Notes: a model not told the origin generated them from the sequence alone. 64,000 bases of DNA from Embiotoca jacksoni (GCA_022577435.1 JAKOON010000007.1:14896426-14960425); one strand, 5' to 3'; shown: positions 34,891 to 47,708, counted from the first letter of the stretch. Program-made: numbers and translations.

Positions 34891-37800
34891 CCCAGTAAAT
34901 AATGTTGCACTGTATTTAATTTCATAGCACCTGACACTTTCCATCCATCCCAAGCTATATTTATTTATTTTATTTTTTTGTGTATATAGTTTGTGTGTGT
35001 GTTTATTTATTTATTGCTCTTATTTTTTTCTAAAATAATTATTTTATAATTATATTTATTATTGTGTGTATATGTATTTGTAAATGTTTTCTTATTGTGT
35101 GCACCTTTTTGCGTTTCTATGCTCATGTGATGACTAAATTCCCCCACTGTGGGATTAATAAGTTTTGGTGACGGCCAAAATGAAACCGTTAAGAATAAAG
35201 TGCCCAAAACTGTTTTCGACGGAACATTTTCCAATCATACAGAACGACACCTGTATACAGACGGAGAGATCATTTCTCCACAGATAGCAGCCCAAATTTC
35301 AAACAGGGCATATATCTCACACAACTGGAAAACATTCTAATATCCTACAGGACACGTAAGCGATGTCGGAAAAATGCATGACATCACAGACAAAATCAGA
35401 AGTAAAGTTTGAAGGATTTAAAACAATTATGACTTCCTGAAACTCTAACATCGAGCAGGAATGTCAAAAGGAAGTTCTCCAGATCAGTTGTGCGAAGTTA
35501 ACCTCTTTTTAGGAACTTACCTTTTCCCAAATGAGGGTGGTGCCTTTCCGTTGGAGGGCAGATTCATTGTTGTAGTTAATGTCAAACTCAGAGAACAGGA
35601 TCTCGTTCTTATCTGCAGCTAATGTTCCCTGGAAAGAGAGAGACATAGTTAAGATATACGCATGCAAATATGAAAAATAATATTATCGGGTGTCGAGAGT
35701 ACAACTTTCTAAAAGTCACTTCATTGTTCATTCCACCACCAACATCACTGAAAAGACAACACTGCCCACTGCTTCTATTACTGCTGCTGCGTTTTGTTTA
35801 TTTCAGACTTAAAACTAAAAGGAAAGTGATATCATTCTAAGGATAAAACAGAAATAGAAACCCCGTTTCTGGCTGTTCACTTTGTATGTTTTCTTTAAAC
35901 ATGATAATGGCACTTGAAACCATAAGAGGTTTATGAGCTGTGAATGACTCATGTTGCCCAAACATCCAGCCTGAATGAACATTTCCACAACTCGTCGCCC
36001 GTTTCCCTTGCAGCCCGCTGGAGACCGAAGTGACTGCCAGAGAACAGCTGCAGCAGGCAGCTGCTACAAATAGTGACAGACCTGATGAACTATACGACTA
36101 TTTTAATACACAACAATAAATAATGCATACAGAGCCAGGTGAAACCTGGAATACATTTTTTTGCTCTGTATTGCCATTAATAACCACATTGTTCATTCTG
36201 CCGAAATTTCACAAATAATAAAGTGTCCAGAAGAACATATCGGACCTGAAAGTTGTATCTTAAAAGTGCTGAATGTTAAGAAATGGAGAAAAGCTTGTAT
36301 TATAAATTTATATTTGTTGCTGTAACAGAAAATGTGTGGTTTGTTTACGTGACGAACGCCTTTGACATTTAATCGATTGACGGTGGTTAACACCTATCGC
36401 TGATTAATTTCCTTGAAATTAAAGAAATTGTCTGACTGATGAATCAACTGATTTGTTCATCAGTAACTGAGACAGATCAATCAGTACCATGAAACTTTGA
36501 GAGGAAATGTCAATCCTTCAAACCCTTTATGTTGCTTGTAAGTAAAATCACAGTGCGCAGAGTAATAGTTTTGTAACTTTAAAAATCAAAATCCAAAATA
36601 TTAAACAAATATGACCATCAGGTGGATTTATGTGGAGAATTGCTCTCCAGATGAGGCCAACTGCACAAACCTGTCTTAATTTATAAATAATACAATCAAA
36701 CGTATAATGTGCTATAAATAATTTGGACAGTGTTGTATAGGAGACTCACTGGCAACATCACACAGTATCTGCTGTTAACAGTAAGAAGTCTTCAATTTCC
36801 CCTGATAATCTCTAAACGTACAGGTCTTCTGTGTTTTGACATCTTTATTATTTTTCTCCTGTCTTTATTCTGATACTTATACAAATTTAAAAGGTAAAAA
36901 AAAAAAGTAGCAGTATTACCGCTTGTACAAAATATCTATGTAACCAAATGCATCTGCCACTGTGCACACAAACATACTGGTCAACTTGAAATTGTGTTTT
37001 GCTCTGACCTTTAAGCGATCCTCTGCCTGTGCTGTGGTGAGTCCTCCTTTTTGTACTAACGTCCAAAACACTGTGTTGTACAAATTATTAATGTGACCTG
37101 AAAAAAAAAAAAAAAAAGCACAAACACACATTCAGTCTGATGTCTTTTACCCCGAGACAAATGCGTGATTTATAACTCAGTTAGAGGGCAGTATGTACGT
37201 ACAGTCTGCCTGCCTCCAGCTGAGGTAGTCCCTCAGGTTACGGTTGCTAGGATACAAGACCACGCGTCCATCAAATCCCGGGGGGTACAGGAGGGGCTGC
37301 TCCCCGAAGAACTCCTTCCAGTAAAACACGTACGAGGAGGAGAACTGGGAGGCCACGTGGGTCATGAGTTTACTGCCGGGAAAGCAGAGGAGGACGTTTA
37401 GTCAGACGAAGACATCAAATTCCAGAAGCGTGTTTGTCTGGAGCGACCGCCGTACCTCGCTCGTCTTTTGAACCAGGTGGAAGTCCTCTTGAAAACAAAG
37501 CTGAACTCGTCACTTTGGCCATACGCGATGGCAACATCCTCCAGTTCTTCCATGACGGAGCGCGCACTCCTGGTCATCAGTCCCAACGCCCGGTCATCGT
37601 TGGGCTTTGTGAACTCGTGCTGCTCTGCAAACCTGAAACACAGCGAGACGCCGAGAAGAAACTCAAAACAAGGTGCGCCGACCCCGTTGGTTCGCTGCTG
37701 TCTGCAAAGAAATGCGGAATGACGGGCGGAAAAAGAAGCTCACTTGTGGAAGTTGCGACCGTCCAGTCTCACAACGATGTAGCAGTTCCTGAGACAGGTG

Positions 37801-37940
37801 TCATCGGTCTCAAAGGTGCGCACATACTCAAACTTGCTCTTGGCCATGTTGTTGCTGGAAGCTGCAAAAAGACGGGCCAGCGGTGGGACGACACCAGACC
37901 TGAGGCGGGTACCGGATCTGCAGGTGTTTCCAATCAGCAT
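34164..37940 (-). CDS. thg1l: tRNA-histidine guanylyltransferase (Thg1-like)
   Basis: Adds the extra G(-1) to the 5' end of tRNA-His by 3'-5' type addition; the vertebrate protein is mainly mitochondrial. Coding exons: 37940-37744, 37632-37456, 37372-37203, 37097-37009, 35628-35521, 34325-34164 (stop TAA), summing to 903 nt, 300 aa (human 298). The start at 37940 gives an Arg-rich, acid-free leader (MLIGNTCRSGTRLRSG...) typical of a mitochondrial presequence; M32 (MAKSKFEYVR) could serve as a second start. Catalytic marks: VVRLDGRNFHKF (D60), AYGQSDEFSFVFKR (D107, E108) and HINNLYN (183-189). TTTCTCTCTTCAG just upstream (ending 37951) implies a non-coding 5' exon; without it an in-frame ATG at 38003 is possible. 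Divergent from lsm11. Confidence 0.96.
34362..34420 (+). repeat. End fragment of the AAAGGAATAGTTCA teleost repeat
   Basis: TTTAAAGGAATAGTTCAACC followed by CATTTTGGGAAACACT is the leading edge of the same family as 25080-25482 (minus). It is inside thg1l intron 5. The downstream extent is unclear. Confidence 0.5.
34836..34888. repeat. (CA)n microsatellite
   Basis: Pure CA repeat in the thg1l intron between exons 5 and 6. Confidence 0.96.
34950..35165 (+). repeat. Retroelement 3'-end fragment with GGGATTAATAA tail
   Basis: A T/ATTT-rich stretch followed by AATTCCCCCACTGTGGGATT then AATAAG. A short hairpin (CCCACTGTGGG) before ATTAATAA is the characteristic tail of fish non-LTR elements as I remember them. 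No coding part remains. Located in thg1l intron 5. Confidence 0.45.
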
Positions 37941-38880
37941 GAAGATGCTCCTGAAGAGAGAAATAAACACACACGTGTAAACAAACACACTGTGTTTAAC
38001 CAATGTGATTTAATGTGATGAACCAACATATGAGATCAGATTTAAAACATAAATCGAGGTCATGACGGGGCTCGTTGGGGGAATAATCAGTGTCACAATA
38101 TCGTCGGTCCGCTGTTAACACGAGTTGTGGATGTCACGTGTGGAATTTGTCCTCCACATTTACGATAATCAACAACCCATCTTGTTGGAAGCCCTTGTAC
38201 TTGGCGAGTGCTGATTTCGCTCTATTTAGTTACACAAGCAGCGATATGCTCTCCAGTGCATTAAAACGTAATATTGAGAAATGAATATCTACATTTATCC
38301 AGAGGTTCTTCCCGGCTGACCGACTCACACCCGTTCGACTGTGTACAGTCCGTCAACGAATTCTGTCGTAGTGGTACCTCAGACACACCGAACAAAAGTT
38401 CCGTAGCACGAGCGAGACATAATTAATTTAAAACATACAGATATTTATTCCTAGTTTATTCTTAGCCCTCTTTAGAACTCCAGCATCCCGTGCGCAATTT
38501 TTTTTTTTTTTTATCACGATATATGGCAAGCTGATTTTTTTTTTTTTTTTTTTTTTACAGAATCTATCAAACAGCATTCGTGTTAGCGCCATCTTCTGGT
38601 GGAAAGTTAGACTGCAGCCAAAGTTCGTGGGTAACTCAGAGGTTCTGGAGCTTGTAGTTCGGTCGGAGGGAGAATTGGACCATTGCTAACAAATTATTAC
38701 ATGACAAGTCGGGTAACCGCGCAGTAATATTATTTCCAGGATTGAAAATCACCGCGTTGACAGACGCAGTTTATTATCACTGAAAGAGATGCAGCGTGAA
38801 AACGCAGCCGCTGCCGTCACCCACTCCTCCCCCCATGATCCCTCGCTTCACCCGCTTCTTCTTCGGTGGTTGTTTCAAAC
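37941..38880. promoter_or_regulatory. Probable bidirectional promoter thg1l / lsm11
   Basis: The two start codons are 940 bp apart and point away from each other. The interval holds a likely non-coding first exon of thg1l (an acceptor is visible at 37951-37953), two poly(T) tracts (about 38499-38512 and 38537-38556), and GCGCCATCTT at 38586-38595, which matches the YY1 consensus often found near start sites. No TATA box is apparent. Assignment of start sites is inference. Confidence 0.45.
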
Positions 38881-41800
38881 ATGGAGGAGAGGGAAAGAAA
38901 ACGTGTAAAGTCCGGCAGTAAAGAGACCGCAGCGGTACCCGGTTCGAGCAGGGCATCGGTACCGGAGCAGACACCGGAGGCGCGCGGTGAATCTGGCGAC
39001 GGTGACGCAGAGACAACAAACGTCTGCTCCGAGAGATTTGACCCCCTCCTGGCCTTGTACTCGCCGGCCGTGTCGCTCCCTTTCCCGAACATCAAGGGCT
39101 TCAACAACGTGGCGGAGTACGAGAGCTTCCTGAAGGGCGGCCGGGGCCGAGCCAAGCCGCACAACGTGGAGAGGAAGCAGCGGAAGGCGATGAAAGGGGC
39201 GGCGGACCCGGAGCGCATCGACAGGCTGAAGAAGCTCATGGTGAACAACCCGGTGACGGACACCGAGGAGGGGGAGAGCAGCGGGGCAGCGCGCCGGAGA
39301 AGGAGGCAGAAGCCCCAGAAAAATGTCCTGACCAGGATGCCCCGTAGGTCCCATACTCACCGCGACTCTCTCACGCTTTGATAAATCACCTGTAGAAGAG
39401 GCACTCTGATCTTTTTTTTTTTTTTTTTTTTTTTACAAAATAGCAATAGCACAAAAGTCCTGCATTCAAAATGTTAACCTAAGTAAAACGACGTGTCAGC
39501 ACAACGTACTTAAAGCATGGAAAGTAAATCATACTCCTCATGCAAAATGGCCCAAATTTCGAGTTTTATATTTGTCACTTTTATGAATGATTGGAGTATC
39601 ATTATGTTTGGACGTGTGAGCATCATTTTAACGTTATCATGGTCGAGCTCATTTCAACACGTGATACTGTGCAATGGTTTAATCTGGGTATATCAATCCA
39701 TATATAGAAAACTCATTTATTTTACTGTAAGATATCAATCTGAAAAGTGACTTAGGTTAGGTACTTACTTTATTAATCCCCGAGGGGACATTTTTTCTCT
39801 ACAGCAGCATACAGGAAGCAATAAGATAATAATAGAATAATAGAAAAGCAATAAAATAGCAGCAAAAATAGCAGTAAAAATATAAAATATAAAATATAAA
39901 ATGCACAGTATATACAGTACAGTATATATCTATATATATTATATACAAACAACCAAGAAACACAGTCAACAGTATTATTTTGCCAGAGGTGAGTTATTGT
40001 ACAGTCTTATTGCGGTCGGCAGGAATGATCTCCTGTATCGGGAATGATCTCCTGTATCGGGAATGATCTCCTGTATCGGGAATGATCTCCTGTATCGGGA
40101 ATGATTTTCTGTATCTGTCCTTGTGACAGCGGAGCTGGAGGAATCTTTTGGAGAAAGTGCTCCTCTGCCCCTGCAACAGGTGGTGGAGAGGGTGGTCAGG
40201 ATTATCCAATATGGGTAATAGTTTGTTCAGCGTCCTCCTCTCCACCACCTTTTCCAGACTATCCAGATTGTAGCCGATGATGGAGCTGTGAAATGAATTT
40301 TGTGGAGTAAGAAGTTTAATATTACCCTCTTAAATGTTGTGGATTGAAAGTATGACGTAGCAGAAACTGGAAATACTTAAGTAAAAGTGCTTCTGAATTG
40401 TACTCTGAGTAACTGTACTTAATTAGAGGTTGGGAGTTTCTCAGAGGGTGAATCACGTGAGTTGGAGACCTGCAGCCTGGTGTGAAACTGAAACCTGCCA
40501 CATCATAATCTGTGACCTGCAGTGTTCGGCAAGGTCAAGGAAAGAAACTTGCACCGGGCGATATATCAAGGTTGTGATTGTAAATGTAATTCAGATCATT
40601 TATGTGGAAATCAAAACAATGACCCAGTTTGCCTCCAACGGAAGCATCAACGCGTGTTATGTTTGTCATTTTGTATTTATTTAATGGTTTTCCTCTTTAT
40701 AAATAAATCTTTGTGTTTGAGGTGATTCATCCGCTGTGGAGACAGTTACGTAACCTGCCCGTCAATGTGTCTTCAGTATGTAAAGGCAGTCCTTTGGGGG
40801 AGCTGTACCGCTGCGTCCAGGAGAGGATAAGGGTCAAAGTTCACATCCGGACCTTTAAGGGACTGAGGGGAGTTTGCTCCGGCTTCGTCGTGGCCTTCGA
40901 CAAGTTCTGGAACATGGTGACGCATCCAACTCTTATTTTTTTATTCAGTGTACTTTTCCTTTTGACAGGTGACATGTTTGGAATCTCAAATGATCCATAA
41001 CATACTGAATGAGCTTCATACCTTTTTATTGACCTTTCACCGTCGTTTCTTATTTGTCTGTGGCAGGCGATGGTGGACGTCGATGAGACGTACAGGGAGC
41101 CTCTATTTGGGATGGCATTGTACCACGAGAAAGCTCTGACCATTTCACGGGTACGTACCAGTTTTTTTTTTTTTTTTTTGAATATTTACCTAAAATATAT
41201 TTCCTACTGATTTATAATTATAGCTGCAATCCTTTGAACATCAAATCTGGTTGATTTTTGTGCGAGGTAATCACAAGCTTGATGGTGTTTACGCTGCACG
41301 GAGCACAGCTAGATTTTAGCAGGCCACAGTGAAAGCTGTTGTTTACCTTGCTGATGGGTTAGAGGTGCGCCGCCGGGCTGCTGTCTGTTATGTCGATGCA
41401 TTTTTGATGAAGGATCACTGTCGGCGCAAAACCAAACTAATACATTGCATTTCCTGAGACTGTTTCACAATAAAAGTCACACGTTCTCCTTTTTGCATTT
41501 TGAATGTGAGCAGCAGCAGCAGTTGTAAATACAGCTCCGATCAGGCGTCTGAAGAAGCAGGATTTCTGGGTTACATGCATACACGGCCTCCTTGAATCTT
41601 TCCTGCGTAGGAAGGTCGTTTGGATCCTGTGCTGAATTGGTGGACCCCACCAGTAACAACGATCCCGACCGATGTCTTTAAGCTGAAAAACATTCTGCCT
41701 TCATTACGTAGACTGTCTTTGTCACAAGTGTTCGGTAACCACATATTGCTTCATTTATTGCGATCCAAATAAAGCTTTTTCACAGCACACATTTTGACTT

Positions 41801-42517
41801 GTCATTGTGGGGGAGCTCGGGTGTATTAATGATGATCGTAGTCCACCGAGAGATGCTTTTGTGCATGTTGGTTCACCGTCATGGCTTCATGGATCACTTT
41901 AAGGAACTGAGTAGTCATTAATGCACCTTTTCTTTCCCTGCAATGTGTGCCTATTTTTTTTTGACTTCGTAATATTGGTAACCTCCCCCCCAAAAAAAAA
42001 AATCCAGTTTGGATTGGGCATTAATAATACCTATGTGGAAAGGTAATTAATGAATGGCATTTGCTGAAAAATGCAAACCATATCTGCTGTAGTATCATAA
42101 ATGGGGTTTGATGACATGCAAATCTAAAGGATGATAATTTTATGCTCAAATATTAATCTGATTGAAATCTTCCTGCAGCTCTTTGAGAAGCTCGATCTCC
42201 AGAAAAGCTCAGGAGGCGACGAGCCATTAAAGAAGCAGGAAGCCAGCGAGCAGCAGCCTGCAGACCCTCAAACCGCCCCAAAAAGCCGCCCTGCTCGGCC
42301 CGGTGGTGCGACAGGGCAGAGCAGCGCAGCAGAGGCCGAGCTGTCGGAGGCCGTTGAAGCCAAGCGGGATAAACACAAAGGCCCGCTGACGGCCCGGGGC
42401 CCGCGGGCCAATCAGAGGAAAGACTCCCAGACGTACGGCAGAGTCTGCACACGCCACGTCAACCAGCTTTTTATCCGCGGTGAGAACGTGGTCCTGGTCA
42501 ACCCTCAGCCTCTCTGA
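38881..42517 (+). CDS. lsm11: U7 snRNP-specific Sm-like protein Lsm11
   Basis: With Lsm10 it replaces SmD1/D2 in the U7 snRNP ring, which directs 3' processing of replication-dependent histone pre-mRNA in the nucleus. Exons 38881-39343, 40777-40916, 41067-41150, 42179-42517 (TGA) sum to 1026 nt, 341 aa (human 360). The N-terminus keeps RFDPLLALYSP (about 52-62), the short segment that binds FLASH, and FNNVAEYESFL. The Sm1 motif is split over exons 2-3 (VHIRTFKGLRGVCSGFVVAF, DKFWNM, VDVDETYREP). The Sm2 motif is at the C-terminus (RHVNQLFIRGENVVLV). The linker between Sm1 and Sm2 is long, as is typical of Lsm11, and is poorly conserved and rich in charged residues and proline. AATAAA is at 42676-42681. 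Intron 1 carries nested repeats. Confidence 0.96.
39757..40285 (-). mobile_element. 5'-truncated non-LTR retrotransposon (LINE)
   Basis: Minus strand. An open frame encodes the C-terminal end of a fish LINE reverse-transcriptase protein: SSIIGYNLDSLEKVVERRTL, NKLLPILDNPDHPLHHLL, QGQRSTFSKRFLQLRCHKDR, YRKSF. An A-T rich 3' UTR follows, and the end reads CCCCTCGGGGATTAATAAAG. The reverse-transcriptase core is missing, so the copy is dead. A clade (L2/Rex-like) cannot be fixed by eye. It lies antisense in lsm11 intron 1. Confidence 0.75.
40022..40116. repeat. 19-bp tandem repeat (5 copies) inside the LINE
   Basis: Unit GGAATGATCTCCTGTATCG repeated at 40022, 40041, 40060 and 40079, with a diverged fifth copy at 40098-40116. 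It has expanded within the C-terminal coding end of the LINE fragment. Confidence 0.95.
41151..42178 (+). other. lsm11: lsm11 intron 3
   Basis: About 1 kb without recognisable exon or repeat family. It has a poly(T) run just after the donor (41162-41179) and an A-run near 41991-42001. Confidence 0.7.
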
Positions 42518-42700
42518 TTGCTGTTTTCCGTCTGACATTTTCTGTGATACCGAGCATCTGTAATGACTGCTGTGAAACGGCCATCGCTATGGTTTAATTA
42601 GATTCAGATGAATCAGACACAGGCAACTGTTATATCATATTGATATGGAGGCTTCTCTCTAGTTTGCTGTTGAGGAATAAAAGCTTCTAGTTATTGTAAT
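42518..42700 (+). other. lsm11: 3' UTR of lsm11 with poly(A) signal
   Basis: Short 3' region after the TGA; AATAAA at 42676-42681 implies cleavage around 42700. I did not look for more than this one signal. Confidence 0.6.
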
Positions 42701-45700
42701 TTGTTGTTTTGATTTCCCTTTTTGTCACCCAGCGGAAGGAGAAGTCTGTGTTCTGGTTATTGGCCAGCAGGTGGCAGCACAAACACATGAAAGCCATCTG
42801 CCAGGCTATTGTCATCCCACAGAGCTTGTCCCTTTATGTTGCATTTCCCCGTTAGTTTGAGCGAGACTGACAGCGCAGTCTCAGCGGGCTTCATAAATGC
42901 ATTATGAATAATTGAATTTGTGAAGCTCGAGATTGCAGATGGCACTCAAAAGCTGTCATTTGTCTTGACGTCTCAGATTGCTTTTACTCTTTAATGGGCA
43001 CATTACCCATAAAAGCACAATTTACTGCATCTTATGGAACTTGTAAAGATGTGGGTTTTTTTCCTCTTCTTTTTTTTTTTTAAATGACAAAGGTTAGTTT
43101 TGGATGATGTGAGCCACAGAACAATGTCTCCAGGTCTGCGTCAAGAGTTTTATTTTCTTATTTTAGTTTGTCTTAATTTGACTGCAGAGATTAATTGACC
43201 CTGTTTTTATACATTTGATGTCCTAAGTGGGGCATATCCTATCAGCAGCTGAGCTTTTCTCCGTCTACTGTACATACTGTTACTTTTCATATAATGTATG
43301 AGAATATTATTAGTATAGCCCATTTAACAGTCGTCTCCAGAGAGGGAAAACGGGGTCAAGTGTTTAATGCAAGCTGTGTTTTAGTCGTGTTTGTCACACG
43401 AGTGTGTTCCAACAAACCTTGATACAATCAGAGAAGGGCACAGCGCTGATTATAAAGACTAAAACAATCTGTCTCTTGTGTGTATTATACCTCCGAAATC
43501 AGGCCAACCCTCTCACCAAGAGAAACTTTTTCAACAATTATTGAACAAAGTGTCAACACTTCTTTAACTGTACCAACAGACGCTTTTTAAGCATTCACAC
43601 AAGCTTATGCTTGCTAAGTGAAAATTTGTTGAGTTGAGATTTTGAAACCTCGGTTGCGTTCAGGTTCTGTAGCTGTCAGACACTTGCTTGTTAAAGTAGT
43701 GCCGTTTCTTTTCACTTGAACTTCGCTTATTTGATTTAGTTTCAGGTCCTGCATGTTTCCTGCTCTTTGAAGAACTTTGAATCCACGGATTTCATGTAGA
43801 TTTATTGAGGGTCTCTCCTTTATTACCGGGAACAATGAAGTTAAACGCACGTCGAGTAAATGTCATTTCAAAGCCAAGTGGCTTCACTTCTGCTGCTTGA
43901 AGCACTTTTGAATGAGGCTAATGACACAGCACACCAAATAACACACCCCATTAGCAAATTTCAATCAACTGTTTAATGTTGTAGATAAAGAATCTCGATG
44001 TGGAAATCAAAATGGGAATAATGCAAAATTTCATTTTTTCAAAGGATTTTTTTTGTTGTTGACATTTGCATATACTAGTGTTGCAGTAACAATCCCATTT
44101 CAGAGAAGACCAACATGATTTAAGTAGAAAACAAAATGCATAAAATAACCTACTGATATATATATTAGAAAAACAAAACAGCAAACAGATTTTGGTCATT
44201 TGAATGGTTCTGACACCGATGCAAGGCTACTCTGTGTTAGTGTGCTCAGCCTCTTGAGCCCAACTTCAATCCTCGCGAGGCTGCACAATAAACTGCCTTC
44301 TCTAAGCCAGTGAATTATTCATCTGATCGTTGACATACCAAATGTGTCAGGCAGCCATCATTCAATCCTGATTATCAATCACTTTTTACACGGGTCAGGA
44401 AGCAACCGTCGGCAGGCACTTGAACCACTGAAGAGCAACGTCGTGCACATCACACGCATGACGTAGCTGGTGCGCAGCTGAATGGGACAGTTCATGTAGT
44501 GCTGTCACACAACTCCTCTTCATCCAACACAACCTCACTGCATCCGAGCTGGTAAAAGTGCTTCCTCTCACACAATCCTCTGTACCTGATAAGTTACAAA
44601 ACACACGGACTTGGACCGATGACGGTTACAACAATGACAGTGAAGATGGAAGGCAGCGTTTAGCAAGATGCACTGACGAACACTGAACAGACGGATGCAT
44701 TTCACAATCCTCATAACAGTCTGAATCAACACGAGGTGCTGAATTCAAATGGTCTTTCATCTGGATGTTTTTGGAGCTCTGAAGGTGTCACTGGCCTGAA
44801 GACGTTGGAAACAAAAGAAGAAGGTGCATGGGACAAACAAAATAATAATTGCATCCGATGTCTGTACAGACAGCAAGCTTGGCTTGAGGCACAAGTACAA
44901 ACATACAGTACGTTATGTTTGTACGTAGTACAGAAGCTCCATTCTGGCAGCTCGATTCAACACTGCACAGTCACGTTGTCTCCCTTGAAGAGCTTAAACT
45001 GAAGACAAAAGGCAAAAGGTCTTTCAGGCACTCTGTGCGGTAATGAAGAACCCACAACCCTGGATGAGCCTCTTTCTACCTACTGATTATCTCATTTGGA
45101 TGCAAACAGATTAGAATATTCTTCATAAGTAAAATATATAGATATAGCAATAAGAAAGGCCACAAATGATGCTGACGGGAGAAATCCCTCAAATCAATCA
45201 ACAGCTTTCACTGCAAACAATCTATGACTCCAACGCTCAGTCTGGACTGTGGACACTTTATGTACAAAGAGAAGGTTTGCATGTGCTTTCTTATAGGTCT
45301 TAATTCATATCAGATTTGGCCTGCATGATAGGACTCTTCACATCGTCACTGCCTCTCGTATGTTCTTCATAACTTATTGTATGGGCTCCAGATTTCTATT
45401 TACAGACCAAAGGAAGAGCGAGGACGAGAAAAATAGAAAAATAAAGAGGTAACTTGACATTCTTCAATGTACGTTAGAAAGTTTAAATGGCTGATCACGT
45501 TATCCAAACTCATCATTCAGTAAAGTTATTGAGAAAACAGCTCAAAAGAAATTATGCAGCTACTGATATATGTTTTTTTTTGTTGTTTTTTTTTGCTATT
45601 CTGGTGATTTCAATTGATTGAGGTTACACAGCAAATCTCCTCGACATTCTCTCGGTCACTCTCTTCCTTCTTCTCACTGATTCATAACCAACAAGGAACA

Positions 45701-45937
45701 CTCTCATCAGTGTGTCCGTCTGACCGCCATCCCATCCCAGGCCAGACAGTTCATTGGTTCAAACACACACATTCATTTAGATCCATTTGAAAAACGGGGA
45801 GATTTTAGGGTGTTGGTATCACGATAGTTGACATTATTCAAGTACTCTTTGTTTGCAGCTCATAATAATCCTTCGCCAGCAGACGGAGAGAGAGACTGCC
45901 GCCACTCCTCCTGATCATCGTCGCTCGGCCGCTTCCG
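42701..45937. other. lsm11-clint1 spacer and probable clint1 3' UTR
   Basis: No coding exon. lsm11 and clint1 converge here. The portion next to 45937 is presumably clint1 3' UTR on the minus strand; a possible minus-strand AATAAA lies at 43801-43806, which would make the UTR about 2.1 kb, unconfirmed. Nothing else recognised. Confidence 0.5.
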
Positions 45938-47669
45938 TCACTTTCCAAAGTTGCCGAAGTCGGCGAAGGCATCATGTTTGGGCTGCTGGACCATGGCAGG
46001 GTTCATCCCCATCCCCATAGCACCAGGCATCCCCATGGTCATACCTCCCTGTGGCATCCCCATGTTCATCCCCATGCCCATCATGCCCTGGTTGGGGGCC
46101 ATGCCCATGCCTGCACCGGGGTGCATCATAGGAGGGACAGGCGGTCTGACTGCTGAAGGTCCAAGATTCATACTGGAAAATCCCTGGGAGAGCATGTTGG
46201 CCGGCGCCTGGTTGCCTGAAAATAACACAACAAACTCGGTGAATAAAAGTAACGGGGTTTTAAGTCACAATTGACGGACAGGATGCTTTTAAAAGAAAAC
46301 TTCTTTCCAGGGTGGCTGCCATCTGTGTCTAATCTTCTAATCATCTCACCGTGTTGGAGGGTGTTGAGAGTGGGCTGGCTAGGCTTGGGGGGCTGCATGC
46401 CAGGACCCAGGAAGTCCAGGCTGATGTTAACCGAGTGATCTGACCAGGTGGATGGGAGGGCTGCTTTGGGTCCTACGCCTTGAGAGGCCGCTCCCTGCTG
46501 CACAGCCTGCGGTTGTAGAGGACCCCCCATGTTCTGGAGGGGCTGGGGAAAGACGAGGCACACGTGCACAGACAGCGTTAAGAGGGAGAGCTCATTCAAA
46601 CCAAACTCTACAGATATATACAGTAAGACAAATAAAAGCCCAAACAGTGGAAAACACAATGAAAAGCTTTTTTTGTTTTAAATCATAATTCAAGACCCCA
46701 AACCTTTAACCTGACCCACTTTACCCTGATACTGTCAGAAGAATCTGCTGGTGCCTCTTTCTGAACTCATTAAAAACATAAAGTAAGTCGTGTAAAAAGG
46801 GAGATGTAGGTGTCTTCTCAGTGAAACAAAGAATGCATTTTTTTTTTTAAGTAGGTCAACAATCTTTTAACATGGAAATACAGTCGACATATGCGAGCTT
46901 TTGTTGGCTTTTTAATGGTTTTGTAACTCAAATCTCATTCTTCTCATTCTGTGACGGTGACAGGAGGAGTGGGTGGTTAGCGGGTGGTCTCTGGGGGAGA
47001 GGAGCATCTGGTGAGGCCGCTGCGTGTTAACTCTCCACCATCATGCTCGTCCTCCCGTCTTTCAGTCGCGCAGGGTATGTCTCTCTCACACAGGAATACT
47101 GACTGATGTGGTCAACGAGCAGTGTAAACTGTGAGCAAGTGGATAAATGAGTCAAAACATTTGTGCAGCGCTGATGTCAGTTATGTACTTTTTCACATCC
47201 GTTTGGCATTCGATTGCCGTTTCACAACTATTTCACGCTTCACACATAAGCATCAAGTTGACGTGCCAGAATATTCTGCGTAGCATTTATCTATGAAGGC
47301 CGAGAGCAAGCAAGCGTGTGATTGGAAGAATAGAAACAAATTCAAATGTCTGCGACCGCGCTCATTTCTGTTGGCATTAACAACATCTCAAAAAAAAGAT
47401 GGCAAGAAAATCCATATGTACATAAACTTCACTCATTGCTTTGGTAAATACTGTTATTTGGGCGTAACATGTAAGCTTCAAACAGTGCAGAGAGGATTGA
47501 TGTCTAAAGCCCCGAACCATGATGTGTTTTTTTTTTTTTACCAATAAATAATAAATAAACCATCTGGTACACAAACTGGTATATTTTCCACGGAGTAATA
47601 TTCACTGGCTTGTCGTGGATTTTTGGGTCACTATTGTCGTGATTGACAATATCAGTTAAGTCCATTCAA

Positions 47670-47708
<39 letters not shown>

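Larger units (their letters stand above)
39424..40425 (-). repeat. Old teleost interspersed repeat interrupted by a LINE
   Basis: The left arm (39424-39756) has AAAAGTCCTGCATTCAAAAT, AAGTAAATCATACTCCTCAT and GCAAAATGGCCCA. The right arm (about 40285-40425) has TTTTGTGGAGTAAGAAG, GGAAATACTTAAGTAAAAGT and GAGTAACTGTACTTA. These are the two halves of the same GTACTT-rich family found at 16890-17225, in reverse orientation, split by the retroelement at about 39757-40285. Consensus is from memory. Confidence 0.5.

Noticed and set aside
38875..39360. 161- and 148-codon frames antisense to lsm11 exon 1
   Set aside because: Complement of GC-rich coding DNA; the + frame matches Lsm11 with a proper donor.
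40022..40116. Direct repeats as a possible CRISPR-like array
   Set aside because: Repeats are head to tail with no spacers and lie in a LINE of a vertebrate genome; a simple tandem expansion.
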